Positions 1-8,954 are shown, numbered from the stretch's first letter. The stretch: DNA of 64,000 nt from Chloroflexota bacterium (GCA_028875055.1 JAPPGG010000034.1:1-64000); one strand, 5' to 3'. The notes: generated by a model from the letters alone, not told the origin. A program made the numbers and translations.

Positions 1-50
1 CCATACCCGTATCCTTGACTCCCCCTATGTTACCATTTTGTCCACACGCC

Positions 51-461
51 CTAGCGTTGTACGTAAACGACGCCTTCTTCGCGTCCGACGTACCGGTCCC
101 TCATTTCCAGGAAAGCGTCATATTTCTCGGGCTGGTAGTCCACTCGGTTGTTGTCGTCATCCAGGTAAGGATTGGGAAAGTAGCAGCGCACCAGCGTCTC
201 CTCCCAGTCCCGGGAAAACCTGACGTAAAAGGACTTGAGCCCGCCGTGGCTTTCCGCCTCCACAAACTGAATGCCGTTAACCGAGGCCTCCGCCAGGTGA
301 AAGTGCCAGTTATCGGCCTCGATGGTGTACCAGCCGTTGCTGAAGTCCGGCTCCTTGATGCCCTTTGACGTGTTTTCACTGGCGACTTCACCGCCTCCAA
401 TGACCCACATCATTTTGTCGTTGGAAGTCAGCTCCGTGATCAATTCCGACAGAGTTTCCAT
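51..461 (-). CDS. Hypothetical protein, 136 aa
   Basis: I do not recognise this family. The protein is soluble, acidic and rich in aromatic residues (WYTIEADNWHFHL near residues 44-56, FYVRFSRDW near 78-86, CYFPNPYLDDDN near 93-104), with no signal peptide, membrane segment or obvious catalytic motif. The start follows a good SD (GGGAGG). It begins about 40 bases after the end of cobN on the same strand, so it is probably the last gene of the riboswitch-controlled cbiE-cobN operon. A link to corrinoid metabolism is suggested only by position. Confidence 0.7.
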   Translation of the reverse strand: METLSELITELTSNDKMMWVIGGGEVASENTSKGIKEPDFSNGWYTIEADNWHFHLAEASVNGIQFVEAESHGGLKSFYVRFSRDWEETLVRCYFPNPYLDDDNNRVDYQPEKYDAFLEMRDRYVGREEGVVYVQR

Positions 462-504
462 TATCTGCCTCCCCGGTCTGCTCTCCGTTCCACCAGGTTA
501 GCCA

Positions 505-3500
505 TTATGGGGACTGGCCCGCCTCTTGTCTAGCTTCCAGGTCGGTCTCCAGGTCCAGGTAAAGCTCTCGCAGCTTTTCCAGGATTTCAGGCGGGGGATT
601 CTCCCACATGCCGCGTTCTATGGCTTCCAGAAGCCTTTCGACTATGCCCCGCATGGCCCAGGGGTTACTCTGCCGGAAGAATTGCTGCATGTCCTCATTG
701 AGGATGTATTCTTCCGTGACATCCTCGTACATCCAGTCTTCGATAACCTGGGCAGTGGCGTCGTAACCGAACATGTAGTCCACGGTGGCTGCCAGCTCGA
801 AAGCGCCCTTGTAGCCGTGGCGTTTCATGGATTCCATCCACTTCGGATTGACCACCCGGCTGCGGAAAACCCTCCGCGCCTCATCCTGCAGGTCCCGCAC
901 TCTGGAGCGGGAAGGATCGGAGCTGTCCCCAAAGAACTGCCGGGGATTGCGGCCGGTCAGGGCGCGGACGGTGGCAATCATCCCGCCGTGGTACTGCATA
1001 TAGTCGTCGCTGTCGAAGACGTCATGCTCCCGGTTGTCCTGGTTCTTGGCTGCCACGACAATCTGGCTGAACCGCTGCCGGAACTGGGGACGGGCGCTTA
1101 CGCCAAAGTCCCGCTGGGTGTAAGCGTAGCCTCCCCAGGCGGTATAGACCTCGGCCAGGTCATACACCGACTCCCAGTTGCGCTCATCCAGCACCGGCAA
1201 GATTCCCGCGCCGTAAGTGCCCGGCTTGCTGCCGAATATCCGGTATAGAGAGCCGGACCTGTCGCCGGCCTCGGAGCCTTCGCCCTCAACGCTTTCGGGC
1301 GGTCGCTCCAGGTCTTCCCTCAAGTGTTTGGCCACGTAATTCTGGTCCGACGGCTCATCCAGCGAGGCCACCAGTTCCACGGACTGGTCCAGCAGGTAAA
1401 TCAGATTGGGGAAGGCATCGCGGAAAAAGCCGCTGATGCGCACCGTAACGTCTATGCGGGGACGGCCCAGTTCCTCCAGTGGAATCAGCTCCAGGCCCGA
1501 AACGCGGCGGCTCTCCGCCTGCCACACCGGTCTTACACCCAGCAGGTACATTATCTGGGCAATATCGTCACCGTGGGTACGCATGGCCGAGGTGCCCCAG
1601 ACCACAACACCGACCATCTCGGGGTATCCGCCCTCTTCCTGCAGGTACTTGTCCAGCAGCGCATCGCCCAGGTCCTTCCCTACCTCCCAGGCTACAGGCG
1701 AGGGGAGCGTCTTGGGGTCCACCGAATAGAAATTGCGCCCGGTGGGCAATACGTTGGCCATGCCCCTGGTGGGCGCGCCGCTGGGGCCGGGTGGGACAAA
1801 TCGCCCGTCCAGGCCCCTGAGCAGATTTCCAATCTCATCCGAAGTCCGCATCAGCGACGGGTAAATGAAGTCCGAAACATAGCGCAGAACCATTTCGGTG
1901 GCGGCATCCTGGCGACCCAGGAGATTGCTGACAACGGCAGGTACGTCATCCCGGTCAAAGCCGCCAGCCTGCAACTGCTCATAGGCGCTGCGGCACAGCA
2001 TTTCCAGGCGCTCGATCACGTCACCGGCGCTGCGCAGGGGAGTTTCCCGGTCCAGGTCCAGCAGGATGGCCGGCAGGTTTCCATTGACGGCCCGGCCCGG
2101 ATCGTCCAGCAACTCGGTGTAGTCCAGGCCCAATGCCTCGGCAAGAGTCCGGCGCAGGCTGGGTATGCCGCTAATGTCCAGCCGGGTCAGGGCAGACAGC
2201 AAGCCGACCAGTTGGTCTTCAGTGGGCGGGTCGCCCAGGGTATGCAGACCGTCCTTAATCTGCACATCCTTGATTTCGCAGAGGTAGCCGTCAATTTCCA
2301 GCATAAACTCGCCGAAATCGTCGGGCTGGGCTTCCACTCCCAGGTCCCGGTGCAACTCCGCCTGCTGGACCATTTCCCAGATCTGGCCTTCCAGCATGGG
2401 CAGCTTGGCCGGGTCGAGGGTCTGGCACTGGTAGTGTTCGTCCATCAACTGTTCCAGCTTGGCGATGTCGCCGTAGCTGTCCGCAGTGGTCATGGGGGGG
2501 ATCAGATGGTCGATTATGGTGGCATGGGTGCGTCGCTTGGCCTGCGTCCCCTCTCCTGGATTGTTGATGATGAAGGGATAGAACAGGGGCAAGTCCTGCA
2601 GGGCCACCTCGGGATAACAGGCTTCGGACAGGCCTATTCCCTTTCCTGGGAGCCACTCCAGGGTCCCATGCTTTCCCACGTGCACCATGGCGTCGGCCTG
2701 GAACACTTCGCGAATCCAGCGGTAGTAAGCGATGTAGTGGTGCGTGGGGGTCAGGTCGGGACTGTGGTACACGGAAATGGGGTTTTCGCCGAATCCCCTG
2801 GGCGGCTGCAGCCCCACAAACACGTTGCCCAGGTCCAGGCCCGCAATGGCCAGCGAGTCGCCCGTCCGGTACACCTGCCCCGGCGGGTCTCCCCATGCCT
2901 CTTTCAGTTCCTGCTGTACCTGGGGAGCAAAACCCTGGAACCATCGGTCGTACTGACGTCGTTCCACGTGGCCGACGGCCAGGCGCAACTGCTCCTCGGT
3001 CAGTGAATCCCGGTCATTGCTGCATCGCTCGATGATGCGGTGCACCAGTTCGTCGCCATCGGCGGGAATGTCCTCCACCCGGTAACCGGCTGCCCTGAAG
3101 GCGTGCAGCAGGTTGATAACCGAAGCAGGGGTATCGAGACCCACTGCGTTGCCGATGCGGGCATCCTTGGTGGGGTAGTTGCTCATGATTATGGCAATGC
3201 GTTTTTCGCTGTTGGGCTTCAGCCTGAGACCTGCCCACCTGGCGGCCAGTCCCGCCAGGGCCTCCATGCGGTCGGGGGCGGCCACGTAACGCTGCAACCT
3301 GGGTCCTGTAAGGCCGTTGCCGTTGTCTCCTGACGTCTCTTCCTTGAAGGAAATGGGAACAGTAATGATGCGGCCGTCAAACTCGGGCAGGGCGATGTTC
3401 ATCGCCGTGTCTATGGGCCCCAGTCCCAGCGAGCTATCCTCCCATTCCTGGCGCGATCCCGTGCTCACGATGCCCTGGATTATGGGAATGTCCAGCGCAT

Positions 3501-4362
3501 CCAGCAGGTCCACAGACCAGCCGGTGGCGATGGTTGGTCCCTCCTGGCTCAAGTCGCTCATGGCCAGGCCCATGGTATTGATGATGCAGTCCACCCTGGG
3601 TTGGCCGTCGCTTCCTGCCATGAAACTGGTCAGGGTCCGGCTGCGCTGCCCTTCCTCTTCGGGATTGTGCTTGAGACTGTAGGAATAGACGGGAAGCACG
3701 TTTACATCCCTGGCTTCCAGGCAGCGGATCAGGTCGTCAACAAACAGGAGGTTGCCGCTCATCCAGTGAGCGCGGTAGAAGAGCAGACCCACACTGGGGC
3801 AACCCGCCTTGAATCGGCTGGCAATGTAGGCATCCACGTCGGCGGTCTCTTCCGGTTCCGCCTCCGGGTGGTAGATTCCTTCCCAGGGAACGGGTTCAGG
3901 GGCTTCGTGGCCGAACTCGCTGCCCAGGTAGGTGTCGCTGAGGAAAAGAAACAGGTTGCGGAAGTTGTCGATTCCGCCTCTCATCAGGTAGGAAAACACC
4001 GTTTCCAACTCGGCTACGGGCACCGAGCAGGCGGTCACCAGGTCTTCATCCCACTCCTGGTGACCCGGGCAGGCTATCAGGGGAATGCCGCGCTCGTGGC
4101 AAAGGCTCACCAGGGAATCGAAGGTCTCGGGCATGGCCCGCTTGCCGCCCAGCAGTCGCAGCACCACCACTCCCGCCCCTTCAACGGCGCGCATCAGGTC
4201 CTGGCGCGCTTCATCCGTGTCCAGGGCCACGGGGTGGTAGGCCCGCACCTGTGGACTGCCTTCGGGCAACCCGTTAAGCGCCCGGTCGGCGGTCAGGATG
4301 TCCGTGTCTGCCGTTGTTACCAGGACGACTGACCTGCTGCTGGTATCGGTGGTGGAGGTCAA
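505..4362 (-). CDS. cobN: Cobaltochelatase subunit CobN (CobN/BchH family)
   Basis: Large subunit of the ATP-dependent chelatase that inserts cobalt into hydrogenobyrinic acid a,c-diamide in aerobic-type cobalamin synthesis; it acts in the cytoplasm with CobS- and CobT-like AAA/VWA subunits. At 1285 residues it has the usual CobN length, and the text matches the family throughout: an N-terminal receiver-like part, then blocks such as VHVGKHGTLEWLPGKG near residue 560 and the C-terminal AWGGYAYTQRDFG and FELAATVDYMFGYDATA regions. The start is a TTG 18 bases after cbiE, with only a weak SD, suggesting translational coupling. No chelatase ATPase subunits lie in the window; an ATPase shared with magnesium chelatase, or one encoded elsewhere, would be needed. 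It is controlled by the upstream cobalamin riboswitch. Confidence 0.93.
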   Translation of the reverse strand: MTSTTDTSSRSVVLVTTADTDILTADRALNGLPEGSPQVRAYHPVALDTDEARQDLMRAVEGAGVVVLRLLGGKRAMPETFDSLVSLCHERGIPLIACPGHQEWDEDLVTACSVPVAELETVFSYLMRGGIDNFRNLFLFLSDTYLGSEFGHEAPEPVPWEGIYHPEAEPEETADVDAYIASRFKAGCPSVGLLFYRAHWMSGNLLFVDDLIRCLEARDVNVLPVYSYSLKHNPEEEGQRSRTLTSFMAGSDGQPRVDCIINTMGLAMSDLSQEGPTIATGWSVDLLDALDIPIIQGIVSTGSRQEWEDSSLGLGPIDTAMNIALPEFDGRIITVPISFKEETSGDNGNGLTGPRLQRYVAAPDRMEALAGLAARWAGLRLKPNSEKRIAIIMSNYPTKDARIGNAVGLDTPASVINLLHAFRAAGYRVEDIPADGDELVHRIIERCSNDRDSLTEEQLRLAVGHVERRQYDRWFQGFAPQVQQELKEAWGDPPGQVYRTGDSLAIAGLDLGNVFVGLQPPRGFGENPISVYHSPDLTPTHHYIAYYRWIREVFQADAMVHVGKHGTLEWLPGKGIGLSEACYPEVALQDLPLFYPFIINNPGEGTQAKRRTHATIIDHLIPPMTTADSYGDIAKLEQLMDEHYQCQTLDPAKLPMLEGQIWEMVQQAELHRDLGVEAQPDDFGEFMLEIDGYLCEIKDVQIKDGLHTLGDPPTEDQLVGLLSALTRLDISGIPSLRRTLAEALGLDYTELLDDPGRAVNGNLPAILLDLDRETPLRSAGDVIERLEMLCRSAYEQLQAGGFDRDDVPAVVSNLLGRQDAATEMVLRYVSDFIYPSLMRTSDEIGNLLRGLDGRFVPPGPSGAPTRGMANVLPTGRNFYSVDPKTLPSPVAWEVGKDLGDALLDKYLQEEGGYPEMVGVVVWGTSAMRTHGDDIAQIMYLLGVRPVWQAESRRVSGLELIPLEELGRPRIDVTVRISGFFRDAFPNLIYLLDQSVELVASLDEPSDQNYVAKHLREDLERPPESVEGEGSEAGDRSGSLYRIFGSKPGTYGAGILPVLDERNWESVYDLAEVYTAWGGYAYTQRDFGVSARPQFRQRFSQIVVAAKNQDNREHDVFDSDDYMQYHGGMIATVRALTGRNPRQFFGDSSDPSRSRVRDLQDEARRVFRSRVVNPKWMESMKRHGYKGAFELAATVDYMFGYDATAQVIEDWMYEDVTEEYILNEDMQQFFRQSNPWAMRGIVERLLEAIERGMWENPPPEILEKLRELYLDLETDLEARQEAGQSP

Positions 4363-4380
4363 AGTTTCAATACCGTCCCG

Positions 4381-5079
4381 TCAGTGGTTCCCGTTGCCGG
4401 AGCGCAGGAAAACCATGATTGACAAGTCGCTAAATTCCTCGGATATGGCGGCGCATTCCTGCAGGGTGCCGGTCCAGGCCTTTTCACCCTCGAGCGTCAG
4501 GCGCTGGTACACAGTTACGGGCCTGTCCGCCGCAACGCCAGCCGACACCAGGTCCGCGGAAATCTGCGGCGGCATAAGGTCGAAGGGCCGGGGCAGCAGG
4601 ATAATGTTGCGCTTCCCTTCATCCAGGTAGTGCTCCAGCTCAGACAGGGCCGACTCGGAGCCGTCCCGCCGGTGCAGGGTGATAAAGAGCGACTCTTCCA
4701 TCGCGATACCCGATCGGGCGCAGGCCATCTGGATCGAGCTGACCCCGGGGATCAACTCCACGTTCTCCGCCCTGCGGTAAACCCTGGCCAGCAGCTCTGC
4801 CGCGGAGACGTTCAGGTCGCCCCAGCAGCAGACCACGCAGGCTTTGCCCTCGGCGGCCTGCCCGGCGGCATATTCCAGCACCTCCTCCTGGTCACGGTAG
4901 CTCATGGGCCGCAGTTCTGAGTTGCCGCACCATTCCTGCACCACGTCCAGGACCGTCTTGAACCCTACGACCAGGTCAGCCGATTCCAGAGCCTGGCGAC
5001 CCCGCAGCGTAAGCATTCGCGGGTCTCCTGGCCCAACGGCCACCACGGTCATTGATATGCCCTTGTTGTCAGTACTCAT
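4381..5079 (-). CDS. cbiE: Precorrin-6Y C5,15-methyltransferase, CbiE subunit
   Basis: SAM-dependent tetrapyrrole methyltransferase that methylates the corrin ring at C5 (and C15) during cobalamin synthesis. It shows the N-terminal VAVGPGDPRMLTLRG glycine motif, the central CCWGDLNVSA substrate-binding block and the ELIPGVSSIQMACAR motif of CbiE. The length (about 230 aa) covers the CbiE methyltransferase only; the CbiT decarboxylase half found in CobL fusions is absent and no cbiT is nearby. The frame could be extended upstream to a TTG at 5127, but that codon lies inside the riboswitch terminator, so the ATG at 5079 or the one about 24 bases further in (aaggg SD) is the real start. Confidence 0.88.
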   Translation of the reverse strand: MSTDNKGISMTVVAVGPGDPRMLTLRGRQALESADLVVGFKTVLDVVQEWCGNSELRPMSYRDQEEVLEYAAGQAAEGKACVVCCWGDLNVSAAELLARVYRRAENVELIPGVSSIQMACARSGIAMEESLFITLHRRDGSESALSELEHYLDEGKRNIILLPRPFDLMPPQISADLVSAGVAADRPVTVYQRLTLEGEKAWTGTLQECAAISEEFSDLSIMVFLRSGNGNH

Positions 5080-5117
5080 TCCTGGGGTTCCTCGCGCCAG
5101 TGGAAGTGTATTATTCC

Positions 5118-5151
5118 AAAAAAACAAAACCCCGGACCCTGTGGCCCGGGG
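5118..5151 (-). terminator. Intrinsic terminator of the cobalamin riboswitch
   Basis: On the minus strand a GC-rich hairpin (CCCCGGGCC / GGGTCCGGGG, 9 pairs including one G-U, 4-nt loop) is followed directly by TTTTGTTTTTTT. It sits between the riboswitch aptamer and the first codon of cbiE, so it is the likely off-switch: with cobalamin bound, transcription ends here. Confidence 0.85.
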
Positions 5152-5241
5152 AGACGGCTTTCTGAATGCTCCTGTGTCGGCCGGCCATTTTCCGGCGACA
5201 CCCGAGAACCGACTCCGTTTGGCGCAGAGTAATGGTCCCTA

Positions 5242-5433
5242 ATTTTCGGGGCAGGTCTCCTGGCTTACGGATCTTCGCTCCGCCGGCGCCTTCCCGCTGC
5301 CTGGCACCTCACGCAAGGTGCAACAAGTACCAGCCAACAGTGGCAGAATGCCGGGGGCTTCCCGTTTACAGTGGCGCAACCGCTGCGGAATTTCACCGCC
5401 TTCCCTATTGTGCCTGAACGGCGCCCCGAAAAT
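5242..5433 (-). promoter_or_regulatory. Cobalamin (B12) riboswitch aptamer
   Basis: Read on the minus strand, the segment carries the conserved B12-riboswitch blocks in order: GGGAAGGCGGTGAAATTCCG, GCGCCACTGTAA (core 'GCCACTG'), a variable stem, and the 3' block GTAAGCCAGGAGACCTGCC. The outer helix P1 is a perfect 11-bp match (GCCCCGAAAAT strand at 5423-5433 against 5242-5252). It controls cbiE-cobN, which fits the known role of repressing cobalamin synthesis when the vitamin is plentiful. Confidence 0.95.
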
Positions 5434-5479
5434 ACTCTCGCTTGTTAATGACTGCCCGCTACTGGGGCAGCTAAGCGAT

Positions 5480-5508
5480 AATTTAAGCCCCTGACTGCTT
5501 ATTGTCAA
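5480..5508 (-). promoter_or_regulatory. Sigma-70-type promoter of the cbiE-cobN operon
   Basis: On the minus strand TTGACA (5508-5503) is separated by 17 bases from TAAATT (5485-5480). Transcription would start about 40 bases ahead of the riboswitch P1 helix, which is the right geometry. Confidence 0.75.
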
Positions 5509-5549
5509 GGTGAATAAACCGGCAGTAACAGTTCAGAGTTGGGGTGTCC

Positions 5550-5711
5550 CCCTCACCCCCAGGCCCCTCTCCCTCAGGGAGAGGGAAGAAATATTCTCCT
5601 TAGGAGAGGAGCGGCCGGATGGGTTACCAAATACAGAGACAATTGACTGGGACGAATCCACCATCAGAGAGATCACCCCTCTCCCTATGGGAGAGGGGCC
5701 GGGGGCGAGGG
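5550..5711. repeat. Nested inverted-repeat (MITE-like) element
   Basis: Two hairpin units, CCCTCTCCC/GGGAGAGGG at 5565-5585 and CCCCTCTCCC/GGGAGAGGGG at 5676-5698, flank about 90 bases. The outer arms (CCCTCACCCCC at the left, GGGGGCGAGGG at the right) also pair with each other. This type of 'CTCACCCC...CCTCTCCC' repeat is common between genes in many bacteria and carries no coding signal. Confidence 0.7.
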
Positions 5712-5895
5712 CATTCCCCCAACTCTTAATACTTTCAACCGGGATTGCCAATATTCGGCACGCGCATACCCTGGTTCGTCCCCGATATCAGGAAAAATCG
5801 GAAAGGCCCGCCCTCCACCTTGTTAGATTTGACACTCCGGCAACCTTTGCCTATCTTTCCCCCATTCACTGTTTCAAACAGTCCGGAGGTGCCTC

Positions 5896-6936
5896 TTGGC
5901 CTTTGGTTGGGGAATCATCAGCACCGGTTTGCATCCCGAAAACAAGATAGCGCCGGCCATCAGTGCCGCCAATGGAGCGGAACTGGTGGCCGTTTACAGC
6001 CGCGACCAGGGCCGGGCCGACTCCTTTGCCCAGCGGCACGGCGCCAGCGCCGCCTACAGCTCCCTGGACAGTCTCCTCAATGACAGCAGGGTGGATGGCG
6101 TCTTCATATCGTCGCCCAACTCCCTGCACGCCGGACAGGCGGTCCAGGCTGCCCGGGCGGGGAAGCACGTCCTCAGTGAGAAACCCATGACCACCACCCT
6201 GCGGGACGCCCTGGACATGGTGCGCGCTTGCCGCGACCAGGGAGTCAAGCTGGGCGTGGGTTTCGAGCTGCGCCACAATCCGGGCCACATTCTGGCCCGC
6301 GACCTGGTCCGTGACGGCACGCTGGGCCGGATCACCCTGGCCCAGGGCCAGTGGGGCTTTGGCGCTCGGGGCCAGGAAGTCTTTCCGCCCCGCGAGGGTC
6401 TGCGGCAGTGGTGGGACGACCCTGAAGCCATGGGCGGGGCCTCCACCATGATGGGCACCGGCGTCCACGTCATGGACCTGCTGCGTTTTGTTATGGGGGA
6501 GGAAATTGTAGAGGTTGCCGCCATTACCGACGGCCAGACCGAGGCTCGTCCGCTGGAACAGATTGCCGTATTGTCCCTGCGGTTTGGCAGCGAGGCCCTG
6601 GGAACTCTCGTCTGCGGTCGCCTGCTTCCGGATACCAGGAACGACCTGGCCATTTACGGCATCAACGGCCGCTTTACCAGCAGGGAAACCGTGTGGGAGG
6701 CCCGGAAGGGCGATATCGAAGTAATCTCGGATACGGTCAACCGGAAGGAGTCCTACCCGGAGGACTACCTGGCCAATTTCGTTGCCCAAACGGAGGACTT
6801 CCAGCAGGCTGTGTCAGAAGACCGGGAGCCGGCAGCTACCGGCGTTGACGGCCTGCGGGTGGTGGAAGTTACCCTGGCGGCTATCGAGTCCGCCCGCACG
6901 GGGAGGACGGTAAAGATCAACCCGGCGAGAATTTAG
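5896..6936 (+). CDS. Gfo/Idh/MocA family NAD(P)-dependent oxidoreductase
   Basis: Predicted sugar or cyclitol dehydrogenase acting in the cytoplasm. The N-terminal Rossmann fold is seen as GWGIISTGLHPENKIAPAI, followed by the family hallmark LSEKPMTTTLRDALDMV (EKP, residues about 93-100), and a C-terminal alpha/beta domain. The usual histidine region is present (GTGVHVMDLLRFVMG). Length 346 aa is typical. The TTG start is chosen because it follows GGAGG at the right distance. It stands alone between a repeat element and a converging gene, so the substrate cannot be inferred. Confidence 0.9.
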   Translation: MAFGWGIISTGLHPENKIAPAISAANGAELVAVYSRDQGRADSFAQRHGASAAYSSLDSLLNDSRVDGVFISSPNSLHAGQAVQAARAGKHVLSEKPMTTTLRDALDMVRACRDQGVKLGVGFELRHNPGHILARDLVRDGTLGRITLAQGQWGFGARGQEVFPPREGLRQWWDDPEAMGGASTMMGTGVHVMDLLRFVMGEEIVEVAAITDGQTEARPLEQIAVLSLRFGSEALGTLVCGRLLPDTRNDLAIYGINGRFTSRETVWEARKGDIEVISDTVNRKESYPEDYLANFVAQTEDFQQAVSEDREPAATGVDGLRVVEVTLAAIESARTGRTVKINPARI

Positions 6937-6999
6937 GCCAAGGCATTGGGCGCCCGCCCGCGCACCCGCGTTCTCCCGGCCTTGCCGGCCCCCGCCGCT

Positions 7000-8547
7000 T
7001 CAGCCAGCCGCCCTGCGCCTGGCACGCGGTCTCCCCAGGGCGATCAGGAACATGACGCTTTTCCCCGCCGCGTGGGGCGAGAAGAACTCCACCACGTCGT
7101 CGTCGAAAAAGGTGAGCCCCGAGGCTCCCAGCCTTTGGGCATAGGCGGCGAGGTACATCCTGCCGGCCCGAATTGCCCCCTCAGTCTGCGCCATCCGGTA
7201 CCCACGGTTGCCGTAACGGTCCAGAACGGCGGCCAGATCAGCCAGGAAATAGACGTTTACGCTGGCGTCCGCTGGCAGTTCCTGTTGCAGACCCAGATAT
7301 CCGGCTTCCTGCCTGAAATCCCCAACTTTTAGCTGTACCAGGCCATGTTGTGACGGATTATAGGCATAAGCGCCTGCCTGCAGCCCGATTACACTATTGC
7401 AAATCAGGTATCCCCGGGTTATCCCACCACCAGGGGTACCCTGAAAATCGCTGTTTATGTCAACAAACCCCGCTTCCAGGATGGTAGAAAGCTGGGAGAA
7501 GGTGATGGCGTCCCTCCGAAAGCGCCGGCTCGAACCGCGCCGGACTATCAGCGGCTCAATCCCCTCCTCCGGGAACTCGGCAGGGGCCAACGGTTCCAGT
7601 GGAATAACACCTTCCCGCTCGGCTGTCTCCTCTGTCGCGGGGGCTGCCGCGCGAATCGTCTCAGCCTCATCAGGGCCGGCCAGGACTGCCGAACTGTGCG
7701 CCTCCAGAATTTGCGGATAGTCAATCTCCCTGGGCGAATATGGCGCAACTTCCAGGTCCAGGGGAGGCATTTCCGGGCAGTCAGAAGGGATGGTGGCGCC
7801 GCAACCCACCGAAACCAGGTGGAGGGCTGCCTCTTTCGCGGTATCGAGGCCAAGCAGGTTGTTGACGGGAGCATCCACAAAGGCGGTGACGACCTTCGTG
7901 GGCAAATTGTAGGCCTGCCCAATGGCCAGGGTGTTGGCCAACAGGGTCCCGCTGTCCCAGTAGGAATGGCGGTAAGCGCGGCTTTGGTACTTCCAGGCAT
8001 TCCTCCAGTAAACGGAACTGGTAATCAGGACTGCCGGCGCCTCCGCCAGGGAGGGTTCGTGGCCCGAAGCCTCCACCAACAGGCGGCGAAAGTCGCCGCT
8101 GCGCAGCTGGCGGAGGGAGAAATCATGGGGACCAAAATGGTAAACCCCGTCCTCCAGGTCCGGCAGACCCCCACAGACCAGGTATAGCTCAATGTGGTAA
8201 AGGGCGCCGGTGCAGGCCGCCGCCCGGAAATAAATCTGCCCGCCCGGTACTATGCCCCGCTTGGTAATTCCGGCCGAATAGTAGAGGACTCCCGCAAGCT
8301 GTCTAAGGTTGGGCTCCGTCCCGGAAACGGGGGAGGCTGTCAGCGCATCCAGCCCCCGAACCTCGCTGGACACCAGGTCGGTAGGCAGCCTCCGTCTCTC
8401 CAGCCCCGGGTAAACCTTGAAGGGCGATGGCTGGTTGTTCCAGTCCAGGGCATGGCTGGAGGTGTGTACGCTGTGCCAGGTGTGCCTGGTGGCATTATGG
8501 TAATCCCAGGCCGCCTCTGTGTTACGGTTACGGGAGATTGATTCCAT
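7000..8547 (-). CDS. SagB/ThcOx-type double nitroreductase-fold dehydrogenase
   Basis: FMN-dependent dehydrogenase family related to SagB and the ThcOx oxidases. Residues about 13-250 form one nitroreductase-like half, starting with the SagB-like pattern DYHNATRHTWHSV and LDWNNQPSPFKVYP; residues about 310-515 form a second half (VRRGSSRRFRRDAITFSQLS, then AEGAIRAGRMYLAAYAQRLG and GLTFFDDDVVEFF). This tandem arrangement is typical of stand-alone SagB-like proteins in non-azole-producing bacteria. No cyclodehydratase or precursor peptide genes are near, so a role in azoline oxidation is not supported. Possible chromophore is FMN; substrate unknown. Confidence 0.85.
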   Translation of the reverse strand: MESISRNRNTEAAWDYHNATRHTWHSVHTSSHALDWNNQPSPFKVYPGLERRRLPTDLVSSEVRGLDALTASPVSGTEPNLRQLAGVLYYSAGITKRGIVPGGQIYFRAAACTGALYHIELYLVCGGLPDLEDGVYHFGPHDFSLRQLRSGDFRRLLVEASGHEPSLAEAPAVLITSSVYWRNAWKYQSRAYRHSYWDSGTLLANTLAIGQAYNLPTKVVTAFVDAPVNNLLGLDTAKEAALHLVSVGCGATIPSDCPEMPPLDLEVAPYSPREIDYPQILEAHSSAVLAGPDEAETIRAAAPATEETAEREGVIPLEPLAPAEFPEEGIEPLIVRRGSSRRFRRDAITFSQLSTILEAGFVDINSDFQGTPGGGITRGYLICNSVIGLQAGAYAYNPSQHGLVQLKVGDFRQEAGYLGLQQELPADASVNVYFLADLAAVLDRYGNRGYRMAQTEGAIRAGRMYLAAYAQRLGASGLTFFDDDVVEFFSPHAAGKSVMFLIALGRPRARRRAAG

Positions 8548-8605
8548 TTCGCAGCCTCAAACTGGCCGGGGCTTATCCCTGGCCTTCAATATTCCCGAAT
8601 CAGAA

Positions 8606-8630
8606 AGGCCGGGCAGCATATGCCCGGCCT
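8606..8630 (-). terminator. Probable terminator after the MoaD-like gene
   Basis: Perfect hairpin AGGCCGGGCA / TGCCCGGCCT (10 bp, 5-nt loop) followed on the minus strand by TTTCTG. It lies just past the stop of the MoaD-like gene. Confidence 0.55.
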
Positions 8631-8662
8631 CGAGATTTCACACTTGCGCGGATAGTACTGGC

Positions 8663-8932
8663 TTACCCACCGCCTATGGCCGGCAGGAAATGCACCTCGC
8701 TGGTTTCCTGCACCCGTTCCAATAGGCCAATCTGGCTGGCCTCGCCGTCCACAATCACAGCCACGCCGGCCTGAAGGTCGTCTTCCTCTTCATCGTAGAG
8801 GATGGCCTTGACTCCCGGGTACACCTGCTCCAGGTTGTTGATTACCTGGCGCACGGTGCGGCCCTCCACCTGGACGCGGTGTTGTCCACCGGTCAGGCTT
8901 TGCATGGTTGTGGGTATCCACACTTCCGGCAT
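8663..8932 (-). CDS. MoaD/ThiS family small sulfur-carrier-like protein
   Basis: An 89-residue ubiquitin-fold protein: beta-grasp pattern with VRQVINNLEQVYPGVKAILYDEE in the middle, the usual VAVIVDGEASQIG strand, and a glycine-rich C-terminus (LPAIGGG). In MoaD/ThiS the C-terminal GG is thiocarboxylated and donates sulfur to molybdopterin or thiazole. It lies 22 bases downstream of the CoxL-like molybdoenzyme on the same strand, so a role in supplying or maturing the molybdenum cofactor is likely but inferred. The terminal residue after GG is an extra glycine, which would have to be tolerated. Confidence 0.85.
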   Translation of the reverse strand: MPEVWIPTTMQSLTGGQHRVQVEGRTVRQVINNLEQVYPGVKAILYDEEEDDLQAGVAVIVDGEASQIGLLERVQETSEVHFLPAIGGG

Positions 8933-8954
8933 GGTTTTCCCTCGCTGGCTACGC

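Noticed and set aside
1324-3006. 560-codon plus-strand frame opposite cobN
   Set aside because: Antisense shadow of a highly conserved CobN sequence in a GC-rich genome; composition is not protein-like.
5080-5127. Longer N-terminus of CbiE starting at TTG 5127
   Set aside because: That codon lies within the T-tract of the riboswitch terminator, so it could not be a regular start; a better start lies downstream.
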